Notes: a model not told the origin generated them from the sequence alone. Counted from the stretch's first letter, positions 8,521 through 16,277 are shown. The stretch: 33,899 nucleotides of DNA from Acidobacteriaceae bacterium (GCA_003140075.1 PLIO01000130.1:38578-72476), one strand, 5' to 3'. Numbers and translations: made by a program.

Positions 8521-8578
8521 CAGCGGCTGAAGCCGCTGTTGATTCGATTGGGCGCTTGCGGCGCGACTGAAAGTCGCG
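8521..8578. repeat. Double-hairpin TGAA-loop element, copy B
   Basis: Hairpin 1 is CAGCGGC-TGAA-GCCGCTG (8521-8538). Hairpin 2 is CGCGAC-TGAAA-GTCGCG (8562-8578). They are 23 nt apart, with a spacer containing CGATTGGGC that resembles copy A. It starts 22 bp after the ABC exporter stop codon, a terminator-like position. Confidence 0.75.
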
Positions 8579-8673
8579 TCCTTTCAAAGCAGCCGCGAAT
8601 TGAGTTTTTCCGCAGTCTCTAAAGTCGAGCCTTTCCAGATCCTAGATGAGCGGCCGAAATTCTCTACGAACCC

Positions 8674-9381
8674 ATGCAAAGAATCGACGCACCTGAGATT
8701 CTCGATTCCGACGCTTGTTCTCCCGCCGATGTCGAGACCTCGATGCGCGATATTGGCCGCGTCAACCGCTGGTTTGGCGGAGTTGCCACCACGCGGAAGA
8801 TGGTGGAGCGTGTGGCTCAGGCCAGCGGGACGAAACACCTCACACTGCTGGAAGTGGCAGGCGGTTCTGGAGAAGTACCGGAGATGGTTCAGCAGAACCT
8901 CGCGCGACGCGGGATCACGCTGGAGGTGACGTTGCTGGACAGGGCGCAGACTCACCTTCCTAGGAAAAATGCTGCCGAGGGAAATCATAATGGTCGGAAT
9001 CACTCCGTCGTGGCGGATGCGTTTGCTCTGCCTTTCGGCGACGGAGCATTCGATCTGGTGAGTTGCTGCCTTTTTGCGCATCATCTGAGTCCGCAGCAAC
9101 TGGCACAGTTTGTGCGCGAGGGTCTGCGGGTGAGCCGGCGAGCGCTGCTGATCAATGACCTCGTCAGGCATCCTTTACATTTGGCGTTGGCGTTTGCGGG
9201 ATTTCCCCTCATGCGCAGCCGCGTGGCCTGGCTGGACGGGCTCACTTCGGTGCGCCGGGCGTATGTTCCGGCGGAGATTCGGAGCATGATCGCGTCCGCT
9301 TTTTCCCAAGCGACGGCGCGGGTTGAGATTTCGCGCAGTTATCTTTTCCGCATGGGTGCGATTGTATGGAAGTCTGGCTGA
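8674..9381 (+). CDS. Class I SAM-dependent methyltransferase
   Basis: 235 residues. A Rossmann-type SAM site is visible: motif I LLEVAGGSGEVPEM (about 58-71), an acidic strand end LLDRAQ, and the motif VVADAFALPFGDGAFDLV with a post-motif SCCLFAHHLSP typical of UbiE-like enzymes. The C-terminal part carries hydrophobic segments (HLALAFAGFPLM) and looks membrane-proximal. The substrate is unknown. The ATG at 8674 has no clear ribosome binding site, and a start at 8740 (MRDIGRV) is an alternative. It converges with another methyltransferase gene; the hairpin element C separates them. Confidence 0.8.
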   Translation: MQRIDAPEILDSDACSPADVETSMRDIGRVNRWFGGVATTRKMVERVAQASGTKHLTLLEVAGGSGEVPEMVQQNLARRGITLEVTLLDRAQTHLPRKNAAEGNHNGRNHSVVADAFALPFGDGAFDLVSCCLFAHHLSPQQLAQFVREGLRVSRRALLINDLVRHPLHLALAFAGFPLMRSRVAWLDGLTSVRRAYVPAEIRSMIASAFSQATARVEISRSYLFRMGAIVWKSG

Positions 9382-9389
9382 GTCCCGCA

Positions 9390-9444
9390 GCGCCTGAAGG
9401 CGCACCTCATTCTGCGGCTCTTACGGTATGCCTGAAGGCATACC
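9390..9444. repeat. Double-hairpin TGAA-loop element, copy C
   Basis: Hairpin 1 is GCGCC-TGAA-GGCGC (9390-9403). Hairpin 2 is GGTATGCC-TGAA-GGCATACC (9425-9444), 8 bp perfect. The gap is 21 nt and includes CCTCATT, shared with copy A. It fills the 95-bp space between two convergent genes, so it could terminate both. The stem sequences differ completely from copies A and B while pairing is preserved. Confidence 0.75.
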
Positions 9445-9476
9445 CTGATACGAATCTTCCGCTCGCACCGGCTTGC

Positions 9477-10193
9477 CTAGCGCACCACCAGCACTTCGCG
9501 GATGTTGTCGCGGGCGAGAAAGAACTTGATGGAAGCGAAATCACGGAAAAGATTTTCGATGTGGCGGTTGTTGAACACGCGCTGCAACTGAAAGCCATCC
9601 GAGATGGCGGTGTGCACCGCGCCGGTGGGACCGCGGCGGGCTTCGCGGCGCAGCACAATTTTCTGCATCTCCAGAGTATCGGCGCCGACGATGTGGAACC
9701 GGTGACAGGGCGAGTCTGGACCGGCATCGCGGGTATGAAAGAAAGCCAGAAGCATGCCACCCGGTTTCAACACCGACCAGAGCCGTCCCACGACCGGCTT
9801 CACCAGGCTCTCATCGAGATAGTCCGGCAGATTCCAGCACAGCACGAAATCAAAGTGAGCCGCCGGGTAGACCAGGTTATCGGCGAGAAACTTTCGGCTG
9901 TCCAGAGCGACAATTCCATGCTCGTCTTTGGTAAGAAGCTCGGGATCGGTGGAAGCGGTGAGCAGATCTTCGCTGTAGATTCTGTGGCCGTGTTCGGTGA
10001 AGTGGCGAATGTTAGTCGGAGAGGTCGATCCCAGGTCGAGGATGCAAAGGCCTTCGGCGGACTCCCAGCTGCGAGATAACTCTCCCAGCCCGCTGGAGCG
10101 GCGGGTGAGCTTCTGCGAACCCTGCGCCGGAATGGTCTCCGCTCCGGATGAACCGCGAAAAAGTTTCATGAAAGTCTGCGAAACTGACGACAT
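9477..10193 (-). CDS. Class I SAM-dependent methyltransferase (second family)
   Basis: 238 residues, with no close similarity by eye to the neighbouring methyltransferase. After a 45-residue N-terminal extension comes motif I CILDLGSTSPTNIRHF, then YSEDLL (acidic strand 2), FDFVLCWNLPDYLDE (motif II region) and LKPGGMLLAFFHT (motif III). This order is typical of class I SAM methyltransferases; the substrate is not predictable. An 8-bp direct repeat (GTCAGGAT) covers the start codon region, and its first copy supplies an AGGA 7 nt before the ATG. It converges with the upstream methyltransferase and follows the bactofilin gene on the same strand by 36 bp, so the two may be cotranscribed. Confidence 0.75.
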   Translation of the reverse strand: MSSVSQTFMKLFRGSSGAETIPAQGSQKLTRRSSGLGELSRSWESAEGLCILDLGSTSPTNIRHFTEHGHRIYSEDLLTASTDPELLTKDEHGIVALDSRKFLADNLVYPAAHFDFVLCWNLPDYLDESLVKPVVGRLWSVLKPGGMLLAFFHTRDAGPDSPCHRFHIVGADTLEMQKIVLRREARRGPTGAVHTAISDGFQLQRVFNNRHIENLFRDFASIKFFLARDNIREVLVVR

Positions 10194-10228
10194 CCTGACA
10201 TCCTGACTTCCGATCCGCTCAGGCCCGA

Positions 10229-10573
10229 CTACTTCGTGTCGGTCCGGTGAATATCGACCTTGCCGTTCAAGAACGCGCCCTCTTCGATGGAGATGCGCTG
10301 GGCCGAAATATCCCCGGTAACGAAGGCGGACTTACGCAAGTCCACGCGGTCGCTGGCCTGAATATTGCCTTCGAGTTTTCCCTGCACCACAACCCCTTTG
10401 GCGTCCACACTGGCTTTGACCTGGCCGTTGGGGCCCACCGTGAGGCTGTTGCCTTTGAGAGCGATGCTGCCTTCGATCTGGCCATCCACATAAAGATCTT
10501 CGCTGCCCGAAAGTTCGCCCTTGATGAAGACCGATTTGCCGATTTGCGCCAAACCGCTGGCGGGTGTGCTCAT
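10229..10573 (-). CDS. Bactofilin (polymer-forming cytoskeletal protein)
   Basis: 114 residues from the ATG at 10573 (MSTPASGLAQ), chosen because GGAGAG lies 5 nt upstream; a longer frame exists but its extra residues are non-conserved in character. The protein is almost entirely a right-handed beta-helix of short repeats (IKGELSGSEDLYVDGQIEGSI, then VDAKGVVVQGKLEGNI and onward), the bactofilin (DUF583) signature. Bactofilins self-assemble into filaments that scaffold cell-shape or envelope functions. The N-terminus has the short tail ahead of the helix that often mediates membrane contact. The gene is divergent from the exported hypothetical protein at 10771, with a shared 197-bp intergenic region. 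Confidence 0.88.
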   Translation of the reverse strand: MSTPASGLAQIGKSVFIKGELSGSEDLYVDGQIEGSIALKGNSLTVGPNGQVKASVDAKGVVVQGKLEGNIQASDRVDLRKSAFVTGDISAQRISIEEGAFLNGKVDIHRTDTK

Positions 10574-10770
10574 GGACGCTCTCCTATAAGTGCAAAGGGA
10601 TCTGCCGGTCAACCACGAAATCAACATTAACGACGCAGAACCGGAGTGTCGCTCGCTGCAACGACTATACGCAAGGCACGGACTGTGCGGCAAGCCGCAG
10701 AAGTGGTTACCCGGTTCCATGTAGAGAATATCCTGAAGCCGATTGTTACAATGAGGGAGTGGGGAACATT

Positions 10771-11721
10771 GTGAGTTGGATCACGAGGCAGAGGAAGACT
10801 CCACCGGTCGCCGTCGTTATTCTTCTGTTTCCTTGGATCGCCGGGATGGGTGCGCCTTCGCTTGCAGCCGGCGCGCCGCCCGGTGCCGCACAGGAAGCGG
10901 CTTCTCCGATTGAACTTGTCCGCGCCGCGGTGGCGAACGAGGTGGCGGCCGCCAACGACACTTCGATCAAACACATGTTCCGCTCGCGCAAGCAGACTCC
11001 GCACGGATCACAGACGAGACTCTATGTGGAGACGCGGGAGGCGATGGCTGGCCTGACGATTGCCTACAACGACCAACCGCTCACACCGGAACAAATGCAG
11101 GACGAGAAGAGCCGACTGGCTGGTCTCGTGCGCGATCCCGAGCAGCTTGGCCACAAGCATTCGCAGGAACAGGAGACGGCCGAGCGCACGCTGCGCATCG
11201 TGAAAGCTCTGCCCGAGGCTTTTCTTTATGACTATGATGGTGAGGAGAAAGGCGCGGCGAATATAGGCCGGGATGGTGGGCCTCTGGTGCATTTGAAATT
11301 CAGGCCGAATCCGGAGTACCGGCCTCCATCCCACGTGGAAGACGTGCTCACCGGCATGCAGGGAGTTATTCTGATCGATCCCGCGGCGCGGAGGATCGCG
11401 CGGATCGACGGGACACTATTCAAGGAAGTCGGCTTCGGCTGGGGAATTCTGGGGCATCTCGATCGAGGGGGACATTTTCTCATCGAGCAGCGGGATGTTG
11501 GGGATGGCTCATGGGACGTATCGCGCATGTCGCTCGGCTTTACGGGAAAGATTCTTCTGTTCAAGAGTCTATCGATCAAGTCCGAGGAAGTGTTCAGCGA
11601 CTTCCGGCGCGTGCCGGACGGAACTACGTTTGCCCAGGGAGTGGAGATGTTGGAGGAAGAGGCTAAGCTGGCGGAGAATCATAAGGCGGGAGCAGCGGCT
11701 GCGGAGATGAAGTCGCACTAG
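10771..11721 (+). CDS. Exported conserved hypothetical protein
   Basis: About 316 residues if translation begins at the GTG at 10771 (MSWITRQRK), which has GGGGA 5 nt upstream. The longer frame from 10564 overlaps the bactofilin start and contains implausible Cys-rich sequence. The N-terminus is a signal peptide (TRQRK then a hydrophobic run ending near AGAPPGAA). The mature protein alternates charged helices with strands; near the centre it has VILIDPAARRIARIDG, LFKEVGFGWGILG and RMSLGFTGKILLFKSL. The overall look is an outer-membrane lipoprotein-sorting-like or beta-rich periplasmic protein. I do not recognise a defined family and assign no function. Confidence 0.65.
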   Translation: MSWITRQRKTPPVAVVILLFPWIAGMGAPSLAAGAPPGAAQEAASPIELVRAAVANEVAAANDTSIKHMFRSRKQTPHGSQTRLYVETREAMAGLTIAYNDQPLTPEQMQDEKSRLAGLVRDPEQLGHKHSQEQETAERTLRIVKALPEAFLYDYDGEEKGAANIGRDGGPLVHLKFRPNPEYRPPSHVEDVLTGMQGVILIDPAARRIARIDGTLFKEVGFGWGILGHLDRGGHFLIEQRDVGDGSWDVSRMSLGFTGKILLFKSLSIKSEEVFSDFRRVPDGTTFAQGVEMLEEEAKLAENHKAGAAAAEMKSH

Positions 11722-11836
11722 GAACTGATGGTGGTTCAATGTGTTGGCGATTTATCAACAGTGACAGGTGCGGGAGGGAACGATCAGGAGCGCGGCTGCG
11801 GGGTGAAATGAATCAGCCCCACGCCCCCTCTTTCAT

Positions 11837-13279
11837 TCACTCCAATTTCACGCTGATCCCGGTAGTGGCTAACACATATTCGAACTCTTTAAACAGTTCT
11901 TTGCCGCCTATAGGCTCACCGTTCGGGTCGCACGAAAGAACATTCCCCGTGCGGGGGTCTAACGCTACATGGCAGTTCTTAGGACCGAAACACTTCGCCA
12001 TCCCGTAGGCGCTCTTGACCGACACAGAATTGTTATGCTCTTCGCAAGCCATTTGGATGATTAGTACCGTGTCCATTTTGCCATTGTCGCTCAGGTCTTG
12101 AACTAGCTCATGTCGCTGCGAGATTGCGATTGCCTCTTTGAAAGAAGAAAACAAGACAGACGCGAGTTTTCCATCACAGGTGGTTGCCTTGACAAATACG
12201 GGCCTTATAGCGTGTGCTTGCGGATTGCCTTGGGTTTGAGTCTGTTGTTGTTGATCCTGCGGGACGCTTGGTAAGGAATTTAATGAAGCTGTCTGCGTGG
12301 CCGGATGCGCCTCTTTCCATTTGCGAATGCGTTCCTGAACATCAGCAAGCTGGGCTGGTGTGAGTACTGCTTCGACTTTGTCGCGATAGTCTTTGACAAA
12401 TCCTTGTTCGAGGGATGAGGCAGCAATCGCGATCCAGAAATACGCTTGCAGGTTGTCCTTTTCCACGCCTGCACCAGCACGATAAGCCATTCCGAGGTTG
12501 TATTGAGCCTTCGCAAGGCCTTGTTCGGCAGCCTTCTGCCACCAGCGAACTGCTTCGGCGGGATCCTTTTCGACGCCGTTCCCTAAGTTGTAAGCCTGTC
12601 CGAGGTTGTATTGAGCCGCTGCGTAGCCTTGGTCGCCTGCCTTGCGATACCAACGCAAAGCTTCGGCGGCGTCCTTTGCGACGCCTGTCCCAGAGTAATA
12701 CGAAGCTCCAAGCCAGAACTCACCGGCAGGATTGCCCTGTTCGGCCGACTTGCGCAGCCACTTGACTCCCGTTGCCTCATCCTTCGGAACTCCTGCGCCT
12801 TGGAGGTAGAACATTCCGAGGCTGAACTGGGAAGCTGCGTTGCCGTTTTCGGCAGCCTTGGTGTGCCAGCGCACGCTTTCCACCTCATCTTTCGGAACGC
12901 CCATTCCCAAGCCATACGCCGTTCCGAGATTGCCTTCAGCCGTTACATCGCCTTGCTCGGCGGCCTTCTTCCACCAGCGCACGGCTGCAGCGTAGGTCTT
13001 TGGAACGCCCGCTCCTAGGGAATAAACCCCTCCAAGGCTGACCTGCGCTGATGCGTTGCCATGCTCCGCAGCCTTCTCCCACCACTGCACGGCTTTCTCC
13101 TCATCCTTCGGGACTCCCTCACCTAGGTCATACGCCTTGGCAAGAGCCAATTGTGCTTGTACATCGCCGTCCTCGGCCCTGCTCTTGAGTTCGGTGATAC
13201 TTTGCGCGTACCCGAAGGGCAGTATCGCGAGCAAAGAGAAAACGGAGCACAACAAGATATGCGGCCGACGTGTGTGCAT
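11837..13279 (-). CDS. Exported Sel1-repeat protein with unknown C-terminal domain
   Basis: 480 residues with a signal peptide (to about Ala25). Residues 40-295 hold seven 36-residue Sel1-like repeats (pattern AxxxLGxxYxxGxGVxKDxxxAxxWxxKAAExG), a helical solenoid that binds partner proteins. A Gln-rich linker (about 335-355, QQQQTQTQ) leads to a C-terminal domain of about 120 residues with six cysteines (TTCDGK, MACEEH, KCFGPKNCHV, LSCDPNG). That domain has no family I recognise. The seven repeats at DNA level form imperfect 108-bp tandem repeats. The gene follows menC by 117 bp on the same strand, and a role in a signalling or secretion scaffold is only inferred. Confidence 0.85.
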   Translation of the reverse strand: MHTRRPHILLCSVFSLLAILPFGYAQSITELKSRAEDGDVQAQLALAKAYDLGEGVPKDEEKAVQWWEKAAEHGNASAQVSLGGVYSLGAGVPKTYAAAVRWWKKAAEQGDVTAEGNLGTAYGLGMGVPKDEVESVRWHTKAAENGNAASQFSLGMFYLQGAGVPKDEATGVKWLRKSAEQGNPAGEFWLGASYYSGTGVAKDAAEALRWYRKAGDQGYAAAQYNLGQAYNLGNGVEKDPAEAVRWWQKAAEQGLAKAQYNLGMAYRAGAGVEKDNLQAYFWIAIAASSLEQGFVKDYRDKVEAVLTPAQLADVQERIRKWKEAHPATQTASLNSLPSVPQDQQQQTQTQGNPQAHAIRPVFVKATTCDGKLASVLFSSFKEAIAISQRHELVQDLSDNGKMDTVLIIQMACEEHNNSVSVKSAYGMAKCFGPKNCHVALDPRTGNVLSCDPNGEPIGGKELFKEFEYVLATTGISVKLE

Positions 13280-13396
13280 AAGTGCTCCTGTTCTCAGGCA
13301 CAGCTTACTCCCGAATTTACGGCAATTCCATATCGCCGCCGTTAACAGGGCGATTGCGCCAACTACCCCTCGTGAGACGGCTTTCCAGCGTCACGC

Positions 13397-14506
13397 TCAA
13401 GCACGCAACGTTTCCTTCCTCACCGTCAACTTCTCGATAAGATCTTCCTTAACGCGATAACCCGTCCCCGGCTCGTCGCCGATCGCAATCATCCCTTGCG
13501 GCGAGACTTGCACCTCCGGATCAATGATGTCTTCCTTCCAGTAACGCTTGGAGGCGGAAACGTCTCCGGGCAGGCTGAAATTCTCGAGCGTGGAAAGAGC
13601 GATGTTGTGGGCGCGGCCAATTCCTGATTCAAGCATGCCTCCGCACCAGACGGGAATTTTCTGCGAATGGCAGATGTCATGAATCCTCTTCGCTTCCGTG
13701 AATCCGCCGACGCGGCCGACTTTGATGTTGATGATGCGGCATGCGCCGGACTCAACCGCAACCGCCGCCGCGCGTGCGCTGACGATCGATTCGTCGAGGC
13801 AGATGGCCGTGCGCAGTTCTTTCTGCAGGCGGGCGTGGTAGAAAATGTCGTCGTCCCAGAGCGGCTGTTCGATCATCAGCAGATTGAATTGATCGAAGCT
13901 GCGCAGGTGTTCCACCTGGTCGAGCGTATAGGCTGAGTTGGCGTCGCAGCTGAGCGTGATGTCGGCCCAGCGCGAGCGAATTCGCTCCAGCACATTTAGA
14001 TCCCAGCCCGGTTTGACTTTGACTTTGATGCGGCGGTAACCGGCGGCCAGCTCGATCTGGATTTTTCCGAGTAACTGTTCGATTGAATCCTGAATGCCGA
14101 TGGAGACTCCGCACGAAATTTCAGTCCGCGTGCCTCCCAGCAACTTCCACAAGGGCTGGCCTTTCTGTTTCGCTTCAGCATCCCACAGTGCGTTTTCGAG
14201 GGCTGCCTTGGCCATGCGGTGGCCGCGCACCCTGGCGAAGAGAGCCGCGCACTCGCGCGCCGATTCGAGGGTGCGTCCGAGCACGGCGGGGGCGAGATAG
14301 CGCGTGACCGTAGGCCAGGCGCTTTCGGTCCACTCGCTGCTGTAGAAGGGATCTTCGCCGGCCACGCACTCGCCCCAGCCGTTGACGCCCTCGCAATGCG
14401 CGGTGAGCAGCAGGATGCGGCGGCTGTAGGTGCGTCCGAAGCTCGTCTCAAAGAAATGAACGAGCGGCATGTGAATCTCGCGGAGGGTGATGGCTTCAAT
14501 CTTCAT
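13397..14506 (-). CDS. menC: o-Succinylbenzoate synthase / N-succinylamino acid racemase
   Basis: 369 residues of the enolase superfamily (muconate lactonizing subgroup). Catalytic lysines lie in RIKVKVKPGWD (Lys161/163) and NIKVGRVGG (Lys262); metal ligands are Asp188 (CDAN), Glu213 (IEQP) and Asp238 (LDES). Spacing and motifs match the OSBS/NSAR type known from Amycolatopsis and Bacillales, which either forms o-succinylbenzoate in menaquinone synthesis or racemises N-succinyl amino acids. Downstream of mazG and a GNAT acyltransferase gene, it has no men genes beside it, so the second role is plausible. The start is the ATG at 14506; no ribosome binding site is visible because an inverted repeat array begins 5 nt upstream. 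Confidence 0.85.
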   Translation of the reverse strand: MKIEAITLREIHMPLVHFFETSFGRTYSRRILLLTAHCEGVNGWGECVAGEDPFYSSEWTESAWPTVTRYLAPAVLGRTLESARECAALFARVRGHRMAKAALENALWDAEAKQKGQPLWKLLGGTRTEISCGVSIGIQDSIEQLLGKIQIELAAGYRRIKVKVKPGWDLNVLERIRSRWADITLSCDANSAYTLDQVEHLRSFDQFNLLMIEQPLWDDDIFYHARLQKELRTAICLDESIVSARAAAVAVESGACRIINIKVGRVGGFTEAKRIHDICHSQKIPVWCGGMLESGIGRAHNIALSTLENFSLPGDVSASKRYWKEDIIDPEVQVSPQGMIAIGDEPGTGYRVKEDLIEKLTVRKETLRA

Positions 14507-14510
14507 AATT

Positions 14511-14606
14511 CAGTATCTAGTATCTAGTACCCAGTACCGAGTACCCAGTTCAAAACAAATAGCGCAGCGCAGTCTTGCCCGTTACTAGGTACTGGGTACT
14601 AGGTAC
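14511..14606. repeat. Inverted array of 7-bp GTAYC units
   Basis: Left arm: GTATC/GTACC at 14513, 14520, 14527, 14534 and 14541, exactly 7 bp apart. Right arm: the complement GGTAC at 14588, 14595 and 14602, also 7 bp apart. The two arms can fold on each other around a 38-nt middle. The right arm supplies the last two codons and TAG stop of the GNAT gene; the left arm ends next to the menC start codon. A single-arm relative is at 3334-3356. It could act as a terminator or processing signal between two genes of one run. Confidence 0.7.
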
Positions 14607-15375
14607 TGACCTCTTCCGACGCGTACGACCATTTCTCGTCCCACTCGCCGAGCAGGAATTTGCCGTTGCCTTCGGAATCGCGCTCGTAGCCCAGCACGGC
14701 GAGTCCGCTGTCGAATGCCTGGAGAAATTGTTCGCGGTTGCGCTCCTGCACTTGCTGCGCTTGGTTTCGCGTTTCCGCCTCAGACTTCCACTCGTAAATT
14801 TGCGCCGGAACTTCGATGGCAGCTTGTTGGGTGAACACCGGGTTCTTTCCTGTTGCCAACAAAGCTTCCACGCGCTTCGATTTCAGCCACCACTCGGCGA
14901 TGAGGCGGTCGCTGGGAAGGCCCCCCTGCAGCGGCGACGACGTGATTCCGTATTGATTGATGTTGTAACGGCGCGCAATCGCTCCCAGCTTTTCGATATT
15001 CAGATAGGCGTTCTTGATTTCGAGGGGATCGAAGGTCCACTCGATGAGTTCGATGCCGCGCGCGAGCGCGTCCTCGCGCTGCAGCAACTTCAGGCGGCGG
15101 CCCAGTCCGCCGTTGCGATGATCCTTGCGCACGGCCAGCATGTGCGAGTGAAGATAGATGTGGCCCGACCGCGTGCCCGGTACCGAGAGAGCGAAGCCTA
15201 CCATCTCGCCACCGTCGAAAGCGCCCATCACCTGCCCGCCGACCTTCTCGGCCACGACGAACATGCGCAACGGAACCAGCTCCGCATCGCTGAAATTCCA
15301 GATCTCTTTTTGCAGTGCGACGCACGCACGAAGCTCATCACGTCCCTGACAGCGGCGGATCACGATCGCGCTCAC
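14599..15375 (-). CDS. GNAT-family N-acyltransferase
   Basis: 258 residues. The N-terminal two thirds carry a GNAT fold: MLAVRKDHRNGGLGRRLKLLQ (about 80-100) is motif A, with the acyl-CoA pyrophosphate-binding R/Q-x-x-G-x-G/A. Similar to the group of predicted acyltransferases found next to menC/racemase genes; in Geobacillus such an enzyme N-succinylates D-amino acids before racemisation (established for that system). Start is GTG at 15375 overlapping the mazG stop by 4 bp (GTGA), so translation is coupled. The final Ser-Thr-stop is encoded by the inverted repeat array. The substrate is an inference from the neighbour. Confidence 0.75.
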   Translation of the reverse strand: MSAIVIRRCQGRDELRACVALQKEIWNFSDAELVPLRMFVVAEKVGGQVMGAFDGGEMVGFALSVPGTRSGHIYLHSHMLAVRKDHRNGGLGRRLKLLQREDALARGIELIEWTFDPLEIKNAYLNIEKLGAIARRYNINQYGITSSPLQGGLPSDRLIAEWWLKSKRVEALLATGKNPVFTQQAAIEVPAQIYEWKSEAETRNQAQQVQERNREQFLQAFDSGLAVLGYERDSEGNGKFLLGEWDEKWSYASEEVST

Positions 15376-16277
15376 GGCTTCTCCTGCTGCTTGGCCTGTT
15401 GCCAGAGCGGTTCGAGTTCATCCATCGAAGCACTTTCGAGCGTGGTCCCGCGCTCGTGCAGGCGCTGCTCCATCCACTGAAAGCGGCGGCGGAACTTGCG
15501 ATTGGTCTTACGCAGGGCCGATTCGGGATCGAGCGACAAGTAGCGCGCGATGTTAACCAGCACGAAAAAGAGGTCGCCCACTTCTTCTTCCAGGCGAATC
15601 CGCAGATCTTCGGGAACGGTCTGGCGGCCGGAGCCGGCAACGCCACGGCCTTCAGGTCGCGGACCAGGCACGGGAAATTCCCACAAATGCTCGCGCAGTT
15701 CAGCAGTCTCTTCGCCGAGTTTCGCGAACAAACCTTCCATATCAGGCCAGTCGAACCCAACCTGCGCCGCGCGCGAACTGAGCTTGTGGGCTTCCAGCAA
15801 CGACGGCATGGACGAAGAGATGCCGGCTAGAATCGATGGCGAAGCCTTCCCTGCCCCAGCGCCTTCTGCCGAGTCCGCGGCCGCGCTCGACCGCTTCTTT
15901 CGTTCTTCGACTTTCAATGCCTCCCAGTTGCGCTTTACATCGGCCGAGGTGTCCGCTTTTGCATCGCCGAATACATGAGGATGCCGGTCCACGAGCTTGC
16001 GCGAGAGCCGGTCGAGAACGTCATCGATGGAAAACGTTCCCTGCTCTTTCGCCATCTCCGAATAGAAAAGCACCTGCAGCAGCAGGTCGCCGAGTTCGCC
16101 GGAAAGTTCATCCCAAGCGCGATTATCGATCGCTTCCAGCACTTCGTAGGTTTCTTCCAGCGTGTAAGGCTTGATGGAATCGAAGGTTTGCTCGCGATCC
16201 CAGGGGCAACCCCCCGGAGCCCGCAAGCGCTCCATAATCGCGACTGCGCGTTCGAAACGTTCGCCGGTCGTAGACAT
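15372..16277 (-). CDS. mazG: Nucleoside triphosphate pyrophosphohydrolase MazG
   Basis: About 301 residues from the ATG at 16277 (MSTTGERFERAV); GTGG lies 6 nt upstream. The ATG at 16283 is an alternative, and the longer frame to 16499 has no conserved N-terminus. Two MazG domains: the first has CPWDREQTFDSIKPYTLEETYEV and ELGDLLLQVLFYSEMA, the second has GFDWPD, LGEETAELREH and LEEEVGDLFFVLVN, with the Glu/Asp metal ligands present in both. MazG hydrolyses NTPs to NMP and pyrophosphate, cleansing damaged nucleotides or lowering (p)ppGpp. An in-frame stretch near 15613-15683 (containing PVPGPRPEGRG) is additional to the E. coli protein. It is the first gene of the mazG-GNAT-menC run, divergent from glpD. 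Confidence 0.92.
   Translation of the reverse strand: MSTTGERFERAVAIMERLRAPGGCPWDREQTFDSIKPYTLEETYEVLEAIDNRAWDELSGELGDLLLQVLFYSEMAKEQGTFSIDDVLDRLSRKLVDRHPHVFGDAKADTSADVKRNWEALKVEERKKRSSAAADSAEGAGAGKASPSILAGISSSMPSLLEAHKLSSRAAQVGFDWPDMEGLFAKLGEETAELREHLWEFPVPGPRPEGRGVAGSGRQTVPEDLRIRLEEEVGDLFFVLVNIARYLSLDPESALRKTNRKFRRRFQWMEQRLHERGTTLESASMDELEPLWQQAKQQEKP

Noticed and set aside
9366-10079. Plus-strand open frame of 237 codons across the second methyltransferase
   Set aside because: It starts in the hairpin element and has no motif; the minus-strand frame has clear SAM-binding motifs.
12300-13180. Possible CRISPR-like or satellite repeat with 108-bp period
   Set aside because: The repeats are the in-frame Sel1 units of one coding sequence and differ at silent positions.
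14511-14606. Consideration of the GTAYC array as a CRISPR array
   Set aside because: The period of 7 bp and inverted arms leave no spacers; no cas genes are present.
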